DNA of 13,012 bases from Anaerolineae bacterium. GTDB taxonomy: Bacteria > Chloroflexota > Anaerolineae > E26-bin7. Shown piece by piece: positions 6,335 to 13,012 of this stretch; position 1 is the stretch's first letter; every line of letters begins with the position of its first letter. Below the pieces are notes generated by a model that was given only the letters and a program-made list of their open reading frames with translations, ran no database searches and had not been told where the DNA came from. The position numbers and the translations under genes were made by a program. Location: positions 1 to 13,012 of the forward strand of contig JAOZOT010000042.1 of the NCBI GenBank assembly GCA_029933115.1. Reading direction: 5' to 3'.

Positions 6335-6607
6335 TCAATACTCGCCAGCCTGGTTCAGCAGCTTCATGAGGCGAGACTTGCGACGGGCAGCGTTATTCTT
6401 GTGGATGACGCCTTTTTGTGCGGCTTTATCCAGGGCACTGACAGCCCGACGCACCGCAGCCTCAGCCTCTGCGGTCCGGCCCTGTTCGGTGATGATCTGA
6501 CGAGCTTTTTTGACATAGGTGCGGGCCGTCGAGCGGAAGAAGCGATTGCGTTGTCTTTTCTTCTCCGAGCTTCTGATCCGTTTAAGAGCCGATCTATGAG
6601 TGGCCAA
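6335..6607 (-). CDS. rpsT: 30S ribosomal protein S20
   Basis: S20 binds 16S rRNA early in assembly of the small subunit body. The 90-residue product has the normal length and the family pattern: a very basic helical N-terminus (HRSALKRIRSSEKKRQRN), the central stretch STARTYVKKAR, and the conserved C-terminal KGVIHKNNAARRKSRLMKLLN. The start is a TTG at 6607, with GGAGG 8 nt upstream and no ATG nearby; TTG is also the start of E. coli rpsT, where it contributes to translational control. The gene lies 43 nt downstream of kinase 1 on the same strand and ends just before the bidirectional terminator. A promoter-like sequence overlaps the end of kinase 1, so rpsT is probably not dependent on the kinase transcript. 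Confidence 0.97.
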   Translation of the reverse strand: MATHRSALKRIRSSEKKRQRNRFFRSTARTYVKKARQIITEQGRTAEAEAAVRRAVSALDKAAQKGVIHKNNAARRKSRLMKLLNQAGEY

Positions 6608-6642
6608 CTTTTCTTCCTCCTTCAGTGAAACTTTGGAGGATT

Positions 6643-6672
6643 ATGATACACTATTTTGGTGGATTTGTCCAA
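6643..6672 (-). promoter_or_regulatory. Probable rpsT promoter within the 3' end of kinase 1
   Basis: On the - strand TTGGAC (6672-6667) and TATCAT (6648-6643) are 18 nt apart (17 if TGGACA is taken as the -35 box). The predicted start is near 6636, about 29 nt before the TTG of rpsT. The -35 box lies inside the last codons of the kinase gene. Confidence 0.45.
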
Positions 6673-9176
6673 TCTGGACTCTCTCCATATACCTCCCTGA
6701 GCAAAGCCTCGAATTTGCTGCTTTCCTTCTCGATCTCTTCTTCGTGCTCTTTGATGCCCGCTTCGATGTCTGCTTTCGCTATAGGCGATGTCAGGGGGTC
6801 AGCGAGCTGTTTACGGAGGGCGTTGACCCTTCTTTTCTCTTTGCGGATGATGTCCATTGAGGTCTCGATATCTTCTTTCTTTAACAAAAACCGCTGCATA
6901 TCAATCCGACGCTCGAGATCATCCAGCTTCACAATCACCCCGTCTGGTCGCGAGACGGCTTCAACGGATTCGGGGGTAGTTTGCTCTCCCTTCTTCTTGC
7001 GCCAGAAGTCCAATCGTCTTCCTAATTCGTCAAACAGAAACTGCGTCGCTTGGATCAGCACTGTCAGTGCTAGCTGTTGGTCAACAGGCAATCCCATGTC
7101 CATTCTCCCTTCTGAGCTGAGGCATTTCTTCAGGTCTTCTATCAGTTCGGCGCACGCCTGATACCGCCGGTTGACGTCTTTGGCCGTTGCTTTGCAGAGA
7201 ACTTCTCTGAGGCCGGGGGGCAATTTGGAGCTCAAAGCGGCAAAGTTCAGAGGCGTCTCATCCAGTGTCCGGCTGACCATAAAGTGGACATTTTCTTTTT
7301 CAAACGGCCTTTTGCCGGTCAGCATTTCATAGATGACGATGCCCAGGGAAAAGATATCGGTGCGGCCATCAACTTGCTGACCGCGCAACTGTTCTGGCGA
7401 TGCATAGCCAAAAGTGCCAAGCGGGTCTCCCCTCCTGGTCAGGTCTGATGCAGAGGCCAGCTTGGCCAGGCCAAAGTCGGTGACCTTTATCCGGTCGTTG
7501 TCCAATACAATGATGTTGGAAGGTTTAATATCTCTGTGTATTACCCCCTCTTGGTGCGCATAGTCTAAAGCAGCGCCTATTTGACCGACGATGCCCAGCA
7601 CCCGCTTCAAAGGCAGGGGAGACTCGGTTTCAATTACCTGAGCCAGAGTGGGGCCTTCCAGGTATTCCATGACGATGAAAGGCTCGCCCCTGTCTTCGTC
7701 AGCGTCATATATCCTGACGATGTTGGGATGTTTCAGACGGCCCGCGGATGTGGCCTCTCGCTTGAAGCGTTTCTTGAACTCTTCGGGTTGGATTCTTGAG
7801 CCGAAGTAGATAGCCTTGAGGGCCACTGTGCGCTTGATGTTGGGGTCATGGGCCTTGTAGATGACGCTCGTGGCTCCCCGACCGATTTCCTTGATAATTT
7901 GGTAGCGTCCTATTCTCTTTTTCCTCATGGGCTCCAGTGAGGCTAATTCCCTGCCGCTGATCAGCCGCATGATCTCGCTGACACATTTGGCCTCTTCGTC
8001 CACCAGAACTTTAGAGACGAGGGATTCGTATCCGCGGAACTCGTCCTCAGTGCAACTTCGTATCTCTTTCAGTATCCAGGATTCAAATACAGGCGGACAG
8101 GGGGAAGCCTCCTGGCCGGCGTTGGTGATCAGCCCCCGATCGGCCAGATTTTTCAGCATACTTTCGTACCGGCCCAGAATATGCTGTAGAATTTCCAAAT
8201 CGCTGTTGCGGATGTATTCCTTTTTCTGTTGGGCGATGCTGCGCATGGTGAGGATTATCAGGAGCACTTTCTCTTGCTGGCCCAGGTCTCTCCAGAGTTC
8301 GGCAAAGTGAGGCTGGGATTGCTCCTCAAAGTCTACCTCAATCACTTTCTGGCAGTCGGCTACTTCCAGGTTGTTTACTTTGGCGTCAAAGATGAGCGAC
8401 GCTGCCCGTTGGACCAGATAAGGGTGGAATCCTCCTATTTTGCAGATATAGGCGCGCTCGTCTGGGCTGAATTGCACAGTGGTCTGTTTCAAAGCTTCAT
8501 CAACGAGTTGGTTGACGTTCGCTTCTGTAAATGGCTTGAGGCGCTGAAAAACAAAGCTGTTATAAAACGGTGAGGTGCTGAACTTCAGGGGGCGGCATAA
8601 CTCTGTCAGTTCCTGGCGCGTGGCAGTGATCAATGAAAGCACTCTCGGTTGTCGGTTGATGAGAGCCCTGAGATTGCCCAGGAAGATGAGCGTGGAACGC
8701 TCATCTTCAACGTTGATCACCCACTCAAATTCGTCAAGTAAAAGGACCAACACCTGCCCAATCCTGTGCACCTCGTCCAGAATAATTTCAAAGTCCTCGT
8801 AGTGAACTTCTGGCTTGGTCACGATGGTTCGGATCGCTTCAGCCAAGGTGTGGTCCTGGGTTGTGCGCCGCAGGAGCCCCAGCACTCGCTGCCAAAAGTT
8901 GGAAGGGGTGAAATCTCCAATCGAGCCGCAGTCCAGGAGAAGGAAGACGTACCTGTCTTCTGGTAACCCCCATCTCTCGATAATGGCGGGATCGCAGACG
9001 TATTGTAGTATGGATGTTTTGCCCATGCGGCGATCTCCGCTGATAGCCACGCTGCCTGGTGCGGGGCTGGCGATCTGATCGAAGATCATCCGCACTTCCC
9101 GCTCTCGCCCTATAAAATGCGATGGGGGAACAGGGCCTCCGCAGATGAAAGGGTTCCTTGGGATGTGTGTCGTCAT
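6651..9176 (-). CDS. STAND-type ATPase / Ser-Thr protein kinase fusion with helical C-terminal tail (kinase 1)
   Basis: This is an 841-residue soluble fusion. Residues 8-290 are a STAND/ARCH-ATPase-like module: NPF..GGPVPPSHFIGRE (8-24), Walker A GDRRMGKTS (47-55), Walker B LLLDEFE (D148, E149) and the motif HPYLVQ (251-256). A helical, winged-helix-like linker (about 290-420) contains FESWILKEIRS. A Hanks-type kinase domain (423-687) has the GRGATSV loop (432-438), K454, E474, HRDIKPSN (D549, K551), DFG (567-569), GT (587-588), SPE (593-595) and D607. All catalytic residues are present, so it should be active. Residues 690-841 form a long charged helical, partly coiled-coil tail with no domain I recognise. 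The ATG at 9176 has AAGGGG about 9 nt upstream. Nucleotide-dependent oligomerisation controlling the kinase is the likely logic. It follows the stand-alone ATPase by 120 nt. Substrates and trigger are unknown. Confidence 0.88.
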   Translation of the reverse strand: MTTHIPRNPFICGGPVPPSHFIGREREVRMIFDQIASPAPGSVAISGDRRMGKTSILQYVCDPAIIERWGLPEDRYVFLLLDCGSIGDFTPSNFWQRVLGLLRRTTQDHTLAEAIRTIVTKPEVHYEDFEIILDEVHRIGQVLVLLLDEFEWVINVEDERSTLIFLGNLRALINRQPRVLSLITATRQELTELCRPLKFSTSPFYNSFVFQRLKPFTEANVNQLVDEALKQTTVQFSPDERAYICKIGGFHPYLVQRAASLIFDAKVNNLEVADCQKVIEVDFEEQSQPHFAELWRDLGQQEKVLLIILTMRSIAQQKKEYIRNSDLEILQHILGRYESMLKNLADRGLITNAGQEASPCPPVFESWILKEIRSCTEDEFRGYESLVSKVLVDEEAKCVSEIMRLISGRELASLEPMRKKRIGRYQIIKEIGRGATSVIYKAHDPNIKRTVALKAIYFGSRIQPEEFKKRFKREATSAGRLKHPNIVRIYDADEDRGEPFIVMEYLEGPTLAQVIETESPLPLKRVLGIVGQIGAALDYAHQEGVIHRDIKPSNIIVLDNDRIKVTDFGLAKLASASDLTRRGDPLGTFGYASPEQLRGQQVDGRTDIFSLGIVIYEMLTGKRPFEKENVHFMVSRTLDETPLNFAALSSKLPPGLREVLCKATAKDVNRRYQACAELIEDLKKCLSSEGRMDMGLPVDQQLALTVLIQATQFLFDELGRRLDFWRKKKGEQTTPESVEAVSRPDGVIVKLDDLERRIDMQRFLLKKEDIETSMDIIRKEKRRVNALRKQLADPLTSPIAKADIEAGIKEHEEEIEKESSKFEALLREVYGESPDWTNPPK

Positions 9177-9180
9177 CGGT

Positions 9181-9312
9181 CAGCACCCCTTGTAAAGTTG
9201 CGTTATGAATTCGTCGGGCCGGCGGGTAGCAGGCCGACCGCGTTGGCCGTCAAAAACCGCTCCCAGGACCGCTTTTCAGCCCCTTGCAAAGTCGCGTTAC
9301 AAATTCGCCGGG
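9181..9312 (-). repeat. Duplicated gene-junction sequence (fossil ATPase 3' end)
   Basis: Bases 9181-9217 and 9277-9312 are diverged direct copies. Beyond a 2-base gap, the last 26 positions differ at only five sites, all transitions. On the - strand the right copy is the real 3' end of the ATPase gene (Pro-Ala-Asn-Leu-stop) and its downstream AAGGGG. The left copy reads Pro-Thr-Asn-Ser-stop and supplies the AAGGGG ribosome site of kinase 1. Weaker likeness (GGCCTG) continues a little further upstream. The simplest reading is a remnant of another ATPase copy lost by deletion. Confidence 0.6.
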
Positions 9313-10196
9313 TTAGCTCTCAGGCCTGCTCTCTCGGCTTCTTCTCTGAACCTGGCCTCGATGGCCTGGTAGCTTTCCACTGTTACCGGGCCGGCCGCTT
9401 TGGCTTCAAAAAGCAGATGCCCGGCCAACTGGGCCAGCAGGGGATGCCCCCGCGAAAGCCTGGAGACGTAGCTGCGATCATGCTCGTCAAAAGCTATGCC
9501 GGTGCCAGAGAGGGCGGTTTCGATCAGTTCATTGATCTCCCGGTCCGAGAATCCCTTCAGACGGACCGACATAAAGCTGTTGGGGAAGGGTGACGCTCCT
9601 CCGAAATCTATTGTCTGGCACAGTTCCTCCAGGGGCTTGTCGGTAGCGACTACCAGCGACAGCGTCCTTGGCCCGCGATTGATGAGCGCTCGCAGTTGCG
9701 AGAGGAAATCTCGGGTCATCGTCTCACCGGTCACCTGGGTTCGGATCAGACGCTCAAAGTTATCCAGCAACAGGATCAGCCTCTGGCCTCCTTCGTGAAG
9801 AGCATCCAGAACTATCTCAAAGTCGGCGTTGCCTATTTGCTCTTGTCGGCATAGCTCCTGAAGTTCTTCCCCCATCCTGGCCTGGAGGTGGGGCTGGAGG
9901 AGGTTGAGCACCTGCCGCCAGAAGCCGGTGACGTTGAAAGGGTGATCCACCAACTGGCAGTCGAGTAGGGGGATGAGGGCGTTGTCCTCTGTCAGGTCCC
10001 ACTCCGCCGCTATCTCCGGCGCAGCGATGTAGCGTAGCAGCGAAGTTTTACCGGTGCAGTGGGGGCCGCTGATGGCCACGCTGCCCTGTCCAGGGCCCGT
10101 CAACTGGCTGAAGGTTTTCCTCACCTCCCGTCTCCGACCGATGAAGCGGGAGGGGGTGACAGGGCCGTCAATCCAGAAGGGATTGGTCTTGGACAT
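9297..10196 (-). CDS. Stand-alone STAND/AAA-type ATPase, paralogue of the kinase-fused ATPases, Walker B Glu replaced
   Basis: This 299-residue protein corresponds to just the N-terminal NTPase module of its two neighbours and stops where their linker would begin. It has NPF..DGPVTPSRFIGRRREV (5-25), Walker A GPHCTGKTS (44-52) and Walker B LLLDNFE with D145. The residue after that Asp is N146 where both fusions have Glu. HPLLAQ is at 251-256. With an intact P-loop and an Asn at the hydrolytic position, nucleotide binding with slow or absent hydrolysis is plausible (inference). The ATG at 10196 has AGGAGG 7 nt upstream, lying inside the end of kinase 2. Only 3 nt separate it from the kinase 2 stop, so translation is probably coupled. 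It may hetero-oligomerise with the fused ATPases as a regulatory subunit. Alternatively it is a former fusion that lost its kinase domain. Confidence 0.85.
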   Translation of the reverse strand: MSKTNPFWIDGPVTPSRFIGRRREVRKTFSQLTGPGQGSVAISGPHCTGKTSLLRYIAAPEIAAEWDLTEDNALIPLLDCQLVDHPFNVTGFWRQVLNLLQPHLQARMGEELQELCRQEQIGNADFEIVLDALHEGGQRLILLLDNFERLIRTQVTGETMTRDFLSQLRALINRGPRTLSLVVATDKPLEELCQTIDFGGASPFPNSFMSVRLKGFSDREINELIETALSGTGIAFDEHDRSYVSRLSRGHPLLAQLAGHLLFEAKAAGPVTVESYQAIEARFREEAERAGLRANPANL

Positions 10197-10199
10197 CTT

Positions 10200-12269
10200 T
10201 TACCCTCCTGACCTCACGTTGGCGAGCATTTTCTTCAGGTCCCGTCCCAGCTCGGCGCAAGTTTGGTAGCGTTGGTCGGCGTCTTTGGCCATTGCTTTGG
10301 CAAGGATATTCTTCAACTCCGGGGGCAAGTGAGGCCCCAGGGCTGTGAGTGGCAATGGCTCCTCACTCAAAATGCACTGAATCACGGCGGTAATGTTCTT
10401 CCCCTGAAAAGGTCTCTCGCTGGTCAGCATCTCGTAGATGATTACTCCCAAGGAGAAAATATCGGAGCGGCCGTCAATCTCCTGGCCCAAGATCTGTTCT
10501 GGCGAGGCATAGTCCAAAGTCCCGTGAAATACCCCAGACTGGGAGGCGTCTGATGACGAGGCCGAGGCCAATTTGGCCAAGCCAAAGTCGGTGACCTTCA
10601 CCTGGCCGCTTTCCAGGATGATAATGTTTGAAGGATTAACGTCTCTGTGGATCACCCCGCACTGGTGAGCATAGTCCAGGGCATCGCCTATCTGCAGGGC
10701 AATGTCAACGGCCCGCTCCAGAGGCAGGGGGGCCAGGTTTTTCAACACTTCGGCCAGGGTGGGACCCTCCAGGTACTCCATGACGATGAACGGTTCGCCT
10801 CTGTATTCGTCCGCATCGTAAACGGCCACTATGTTGGGGTGGGTCAGTTGCCCGGCCGACATGGCTTCTTGCCGCAGACGCTTTTTGGATTTCTTGGAGC
10901 GAGTTTCCCAGTCCAGGCGCACCACTTTCAAAGTGACTACGCGGGCGATGTTTGGGTCGCGAGCTTTGTAGACTATGCTCATGGCTCCCCGGCCGAGCTC
11001 TTCGATGATCTCATAGCGGCCTATTCTCTTCCAATCGGTGCGACCCAGCCTGACGTCCTCTCTATCGCTGATCAGCCTCATGAGGTTCGTCACCTGCTCC
11101 GCTTCATCTCTTGGGAGCAGGTCGAACATGAGCGTTTCTCGCTTGGCGAACTCTTCCTCGTCGGCGCTTCTCATTTCCCTTATCACCCAGGATTCGAAAG
11201 TGGTCGGGCAGACGGCGATTGTCTGCTCCACCTGGGCGATGAGGCCCCGCTTGAGCAGGTCTGTCAGCGTGCGTTCATGGCGGTTGAGGATGCGCTCAAA
11301 GGCGTTGCGCTTTCCGTGTTCTCTCAACCTTTGCAGGGCCAGGACTGTCAAAAGCATCTGTTCCTCGCGGCTACAGTTTTCCCAGAGCTGAGAGAGGTGG
11401 TAGCGAGCCGATTCCTCGAATTCGGCCCTGATTAGTTCCGAGTTGGAGGCCGTTTCCAGGCCCTGCATCCGAAACTCCAGGAGAGTGGAACCGGCCAGTT
11501 GGATCAGGAAGGGGTGGGTTCCGGCCAGGGAGCAGATGTAATCGCGCTCTTCTGTGGTGAATTCGATGCCTGTGCCTTTCAGGGCGTTGTCGAGGAGTTG
11601 GTCAATTTCTCTGCGGGTGAAAGGTCTCAGCCGTCGGAAAAGGAACTCGTTGTAAAAGGGTGAGCCGATGAATTTTATGGGGCGGCACAGCTCGTCCAGC
11701 CGACGACAGGTAGCAACGACCAGCACCAGGGCCTTTGGCGTGCGATTCATGAGTGCCCGCAGGGCCGACAAAAAGTCGCGGGTGATGGGTTCGTTCTCAC
11801 TGTCGGTGCGGATGACCCACTCGAACTCGTCGAGCAGGAGGACAAGTACCTGACCTCGGTGGCTGATTTCGTCGAGGACGATTTCAAAGTCGGTGTGGCC
11901 GATTTCTCGCCGGGCCAGGATGCCCTCGAGCATTGCCGGGGGCAGATTCCCTTTCTTTTCACGGAGGAGGCGGGTGAGCAGCCGCCGCCAGAAACGGGAG
12001 GGGGTGAACTCGCTGATGGATTGGGAATCCAGGAAAAGAAAGAGGTATTTATCCCGGGGTATATCCCACTCTTGCAGGACTTGGGGGTGGCAGACGTATT
12101 GGAGCAGCGAGGTTTTGCCGATGCGTCGGTCCCCGCAGATGGCGATGCTACCCAGGGCGTGGCCGGTGATTTGGTCATAAATGGTTTGTACCTCTCGTTC
12201 CCGCCCGATAAAGTGCGAGGGGGGGACGGGGCCACCACAGATAAAAGGGTTTCCTAGTCTATTCGCCAC
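10200..12269 (-). CDS. STAND-type ATPase / Ser-Thr kinase fusion with altered catalytic loop (kinase 2, possible pseudokinase)
   Basis: This 689-residue fusion has the layout of kinase 1 without its helical tail. The ATPase module (7-290) has NPFICGGPVPPSHFIGRE, Walker A GDRRIGKTS (46-54), Walker B LLLDEFE (D147, E148) and HPFLIQ (252-257), all intact. The linker (about 290-415) has FESWVIREMRS (358-368) and LMRLISDRE. The kinase domain (417-683) has GRGAMSI (427-433), K448, E468, DFG (561-563), GT (583-584), SPE (589-591) and D603. Its catalytic loop reads HRDVNPSN, so D543 is kept but the Lys that contacts the gamma-phosphate is N545; the codon is a clear AAT. Activity is therefore doubtful. 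The activation segment is Ser-rich (ASASSSDASQSG). The start is GTG at 12269 with GGGG about 7-8 nt upstream; no better start is seen. It follows the propeller gene by 42 nt and precedes the ATPase by 3 nt. Confidence 0.87.
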   Translation of the reverse strand: MANRLGNPFICGGPVPPSHFIGREREVQTIYDQITGHALGSIAICGDRRIGKTSLLQYVCHPQVLQEWDIPRDKYLFLFLDSQSISEFTPSRFWRRLLTRLLREKKGNLPPAMLEGILARREIGHTDFEIVLDEISHRGQVLVLLLDEFEWVIRTDSENEPITRDFLSALRALMNRTPKALVLVVATCRRLDELCRPIKFIGSPFYNEFLFRRLRPFTRREIDQLLDNALKGTGIEFTTEERDYICSLAGTHPFLIQLAGSTLLEFRMQGLETASNSELIRAEFEESARYHLSQLWENCSREEQMLLTVLALQRLREHGKRNAFERILNRHERTLTDLLKRGLIAQVEQTIAVCPTTFESWVIREMRSADEEEFAKRETLMFDLLPRDEAEQVTNLMRLISDREDVRLGRTDWKRIGRYEIIEELGRGAMSIVYKARDPNIARVVTLKVVRLDWETRSKKSKKRLRQEAMSAGQLTHPNIVAVYDADEYRGEPFIVMEYLEGPTLAEVLKNLAPLPLERAVDIALQIGDALDYAHQCGVIHRDVNPSNIIILESGQVKVTDFGLAKLASASSSDASQSGVFHGTLDYASPEQILGQEIDGRSDIFSLGVIIYEMLTSERPFQGKNITAVIQCILSEEPLPLTALGPHLPPELKNILAKAMAKDADQRYQTCAELGRDLKKMLANVRSGG

Positions 12270-12311
12270 TACTATACCCCGAATATTTTTGTTGTTTTAG
12301 CCATGCCCAAC

Positions 12312-13012
12312 TCACTGTCGCTTCCAGAGTTGGCCGCCATCGGTGGATTTGTACAGTCCTCCAAAGCTAGCCGCGTAGATGGTCTGGCTGTCGTGGGGAT
12401 CTATGGCGATAGATTGCACGTAGTAGCCGCCGAGCCAGGTCTTTTCAAGGGGCAATCCATTGTTGATGCTTTTCCAGCTCAGGCCGCCGTTGGTGCTCTT
12501 GTAGACGCCGTGGCCGTTGAGGTTGCTCCGAAAACCGGTACCGGCGTAGATGACGTTGGGGTCGTTGGGGTCAATAGCCAGCGAAGAGATCTTCAGGGAA
12601 AGCGGCCGGTATTCCAACCCCCAGTTCCTGAGTTGCCAGTTGCGGCCGCCGTTGGTGCTGAGCACCACGGTGGACTCGTTGGTGCCGGCGTAGAGCCATT
12701 GGCTGTTTTCGGGGTGCAATGCCAGGGAGTAGATCGCTTCTTTGAAATAGTCAGAGGATAGTTTCTCCCATGGGGAGCTCCCGCCATCAATGGATTTCCA
12801 AATCTCGGCTCCTTTGCCGGCGGCGTAGATCAATTTTCCATCACGGGAGCCGATGGCCAGAGCGTAGATGGGTGTATCGGCCATGCCTTTGTTTCTCGCT
12901 TCCCACGTCTGTCCGCCATCGGAGCTCATGTAAACCCCTCCTTCCGTCCCGGCGTAGATGATCTGGCTGTTGCCCGGCACGACGGCCAGCACGTGAGCCG
13001 GTTCGGGGAGGG
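12312..13012 (-). CDS. Asp-box (BNR/YCF48-like) beta-propeller protein, C-terminal part (5' end outside window)
   Basis: The fragment of about 233 residues is made of five repeats. Each has a YAG/YAA strand followed by an Asp-box: SSDGGQTW, SIDGGSSPW, STNGGRNW, STNGGLSW and STDGGQLW, at roughly 130-160 bp intervals (near 12910, 12780, 12650, 12490 and 12330). Linkers such as SLALHPENSQWLYAGTN and SIAIDPHDSQTIYAAS are typical of this superfamily (sortilin, sialidase, photosystem assembly factor folds). Such propellers bind proteins or glycans, or serve as scaffolds; no sialidase catalytic residues are recognisable. The frame is open to the window end, so the N-terminus, any signal peptide and any further domain are unseen. 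The protein stops right after the last Asp-box (WKRQ). It lies 42 nt upstream of kinase 2 on the same strand, so it is probably co-transcribed and may act with the kinases. Confidence 0.85.
   Translation of the reverse strand, partial: LPEPAHVLAVVPGNSQIIYAGTEGGVYMSSDGGQTWEARNKGMADTPIYALAIGSRDGKLIYAAGKGAEIWKSIDGGSSPWEKLSSDYFKEAIYSLALHPENSQWLYAGTNESTVVLSTNGGRNWQLRNWGLEYRPLSLKISSLAIDPNDPNVIYAGTGFRSNLNGHGVYKSTNGGLSWKSINNGLPLEKTWLGGYYVQSIAIDPHDSQTIYAASFGGLYKSTDGGQLWKRQ

Noticed and set aside
8839..9186. 115-codon - strand frame overlapping the start of kinase 1
   Set aside because: It is a shifted frame of the conserved ATPase N-terminus with low-complexity Arg/Pro content and no homology signal.
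12271..12300. TATAGT just upstream of kinase 2 as a promoter -10 box
   Set aside because: It abuts the GTG with no room for a normal start point and lacks a credible -35 box.
6651..13012. Prophage or transposon cargo
   Set aside because: No integrase, transposase, structural phage gene, attachment site or terminal inverted repeat is visible in the window.

Overview
The window is bacterial: ribosomal protein S20, an OmpR-type response regulator, Shine-Dalgarno-led genes and sigma70-like promoters. It is moderately GC-rich by eye. The mix of HdrA-type anaerobic redox genes with large ATPase-Ser/Thr kinase fusions suggests an anaerobic, environmental lineage, possibly Chloroflexota. That placement is inference; nothing here fixes the taxonomy. 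I see no tRNA, rRNA, CRISPR array, transposase or phage gene.

Region 1 (1-4130, + strand) is the end of a soluble redox operon. It holds the C-terminal half of an HdrA-like flavin/iron-sulfur subunit, entered through an in-frame 30-bp tandem repeat at the window edge. Next come a CBS-CBS-ACT regulatory protein, a protein with one 2Fe-2S and two 4Fe-4S sites, and a fumarate reductase/succinate dehydrogenase-type flavoprotein that lacks the histidine for covalent FAD. No membrane anchor is present, so electrons probably pass between the flavoprotein, the iron-sulfur protein and HdrA in the cytoplasm. The CBS/ACT protein may tune this to nucleotide or amino-acid status.

Region 2 (4131-6330) holds a polyprenol-phosphate mannose synthase-like glycosyltransferase on the - strand with a strong predicted promoter. 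A 567-nt spacer follows, and then an orphan winged-helix response regulator with a degenerate receiver. The spacer carries a good + strand promoter, an inverted repeat touching its -35 box, a diverged direct repeat and two perfect hairpins, so the regulator has a long (about 320 nt) structured leader. A strong bidirectional terminator separates it from rpsT.

Region 3 (6335-13012, all - strand) is read right to left: an Asp-box (BNR-like) beta-propeller protein (partial), a STAND-type ATPase fused to a Ser/Thr kinase (kinase 2), a stand-alone ATPase of the same family, a second ATPase-kinase fusion with a helical tail (kinase 1), then rpsT. The three ATPases are clear paralogues, but each differs at key residues. 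Kinase 2 has Asn for the catalytic-loop Lys, the stand-alone ATPase has Asn for the Walker B Glu, and only kinase 1 keeps every canonical residue. The 120-nt gap before kinase 1 carries a diverged copy of the stand-alone ATPase's 3' end, a trace of tandem duplication. This four-gene cluster is the best candidate for an undescribed signalling or defence-like system: a propeller sensor or scaffold, nucleotide switches, a possible pseudokinase and an active kinase.
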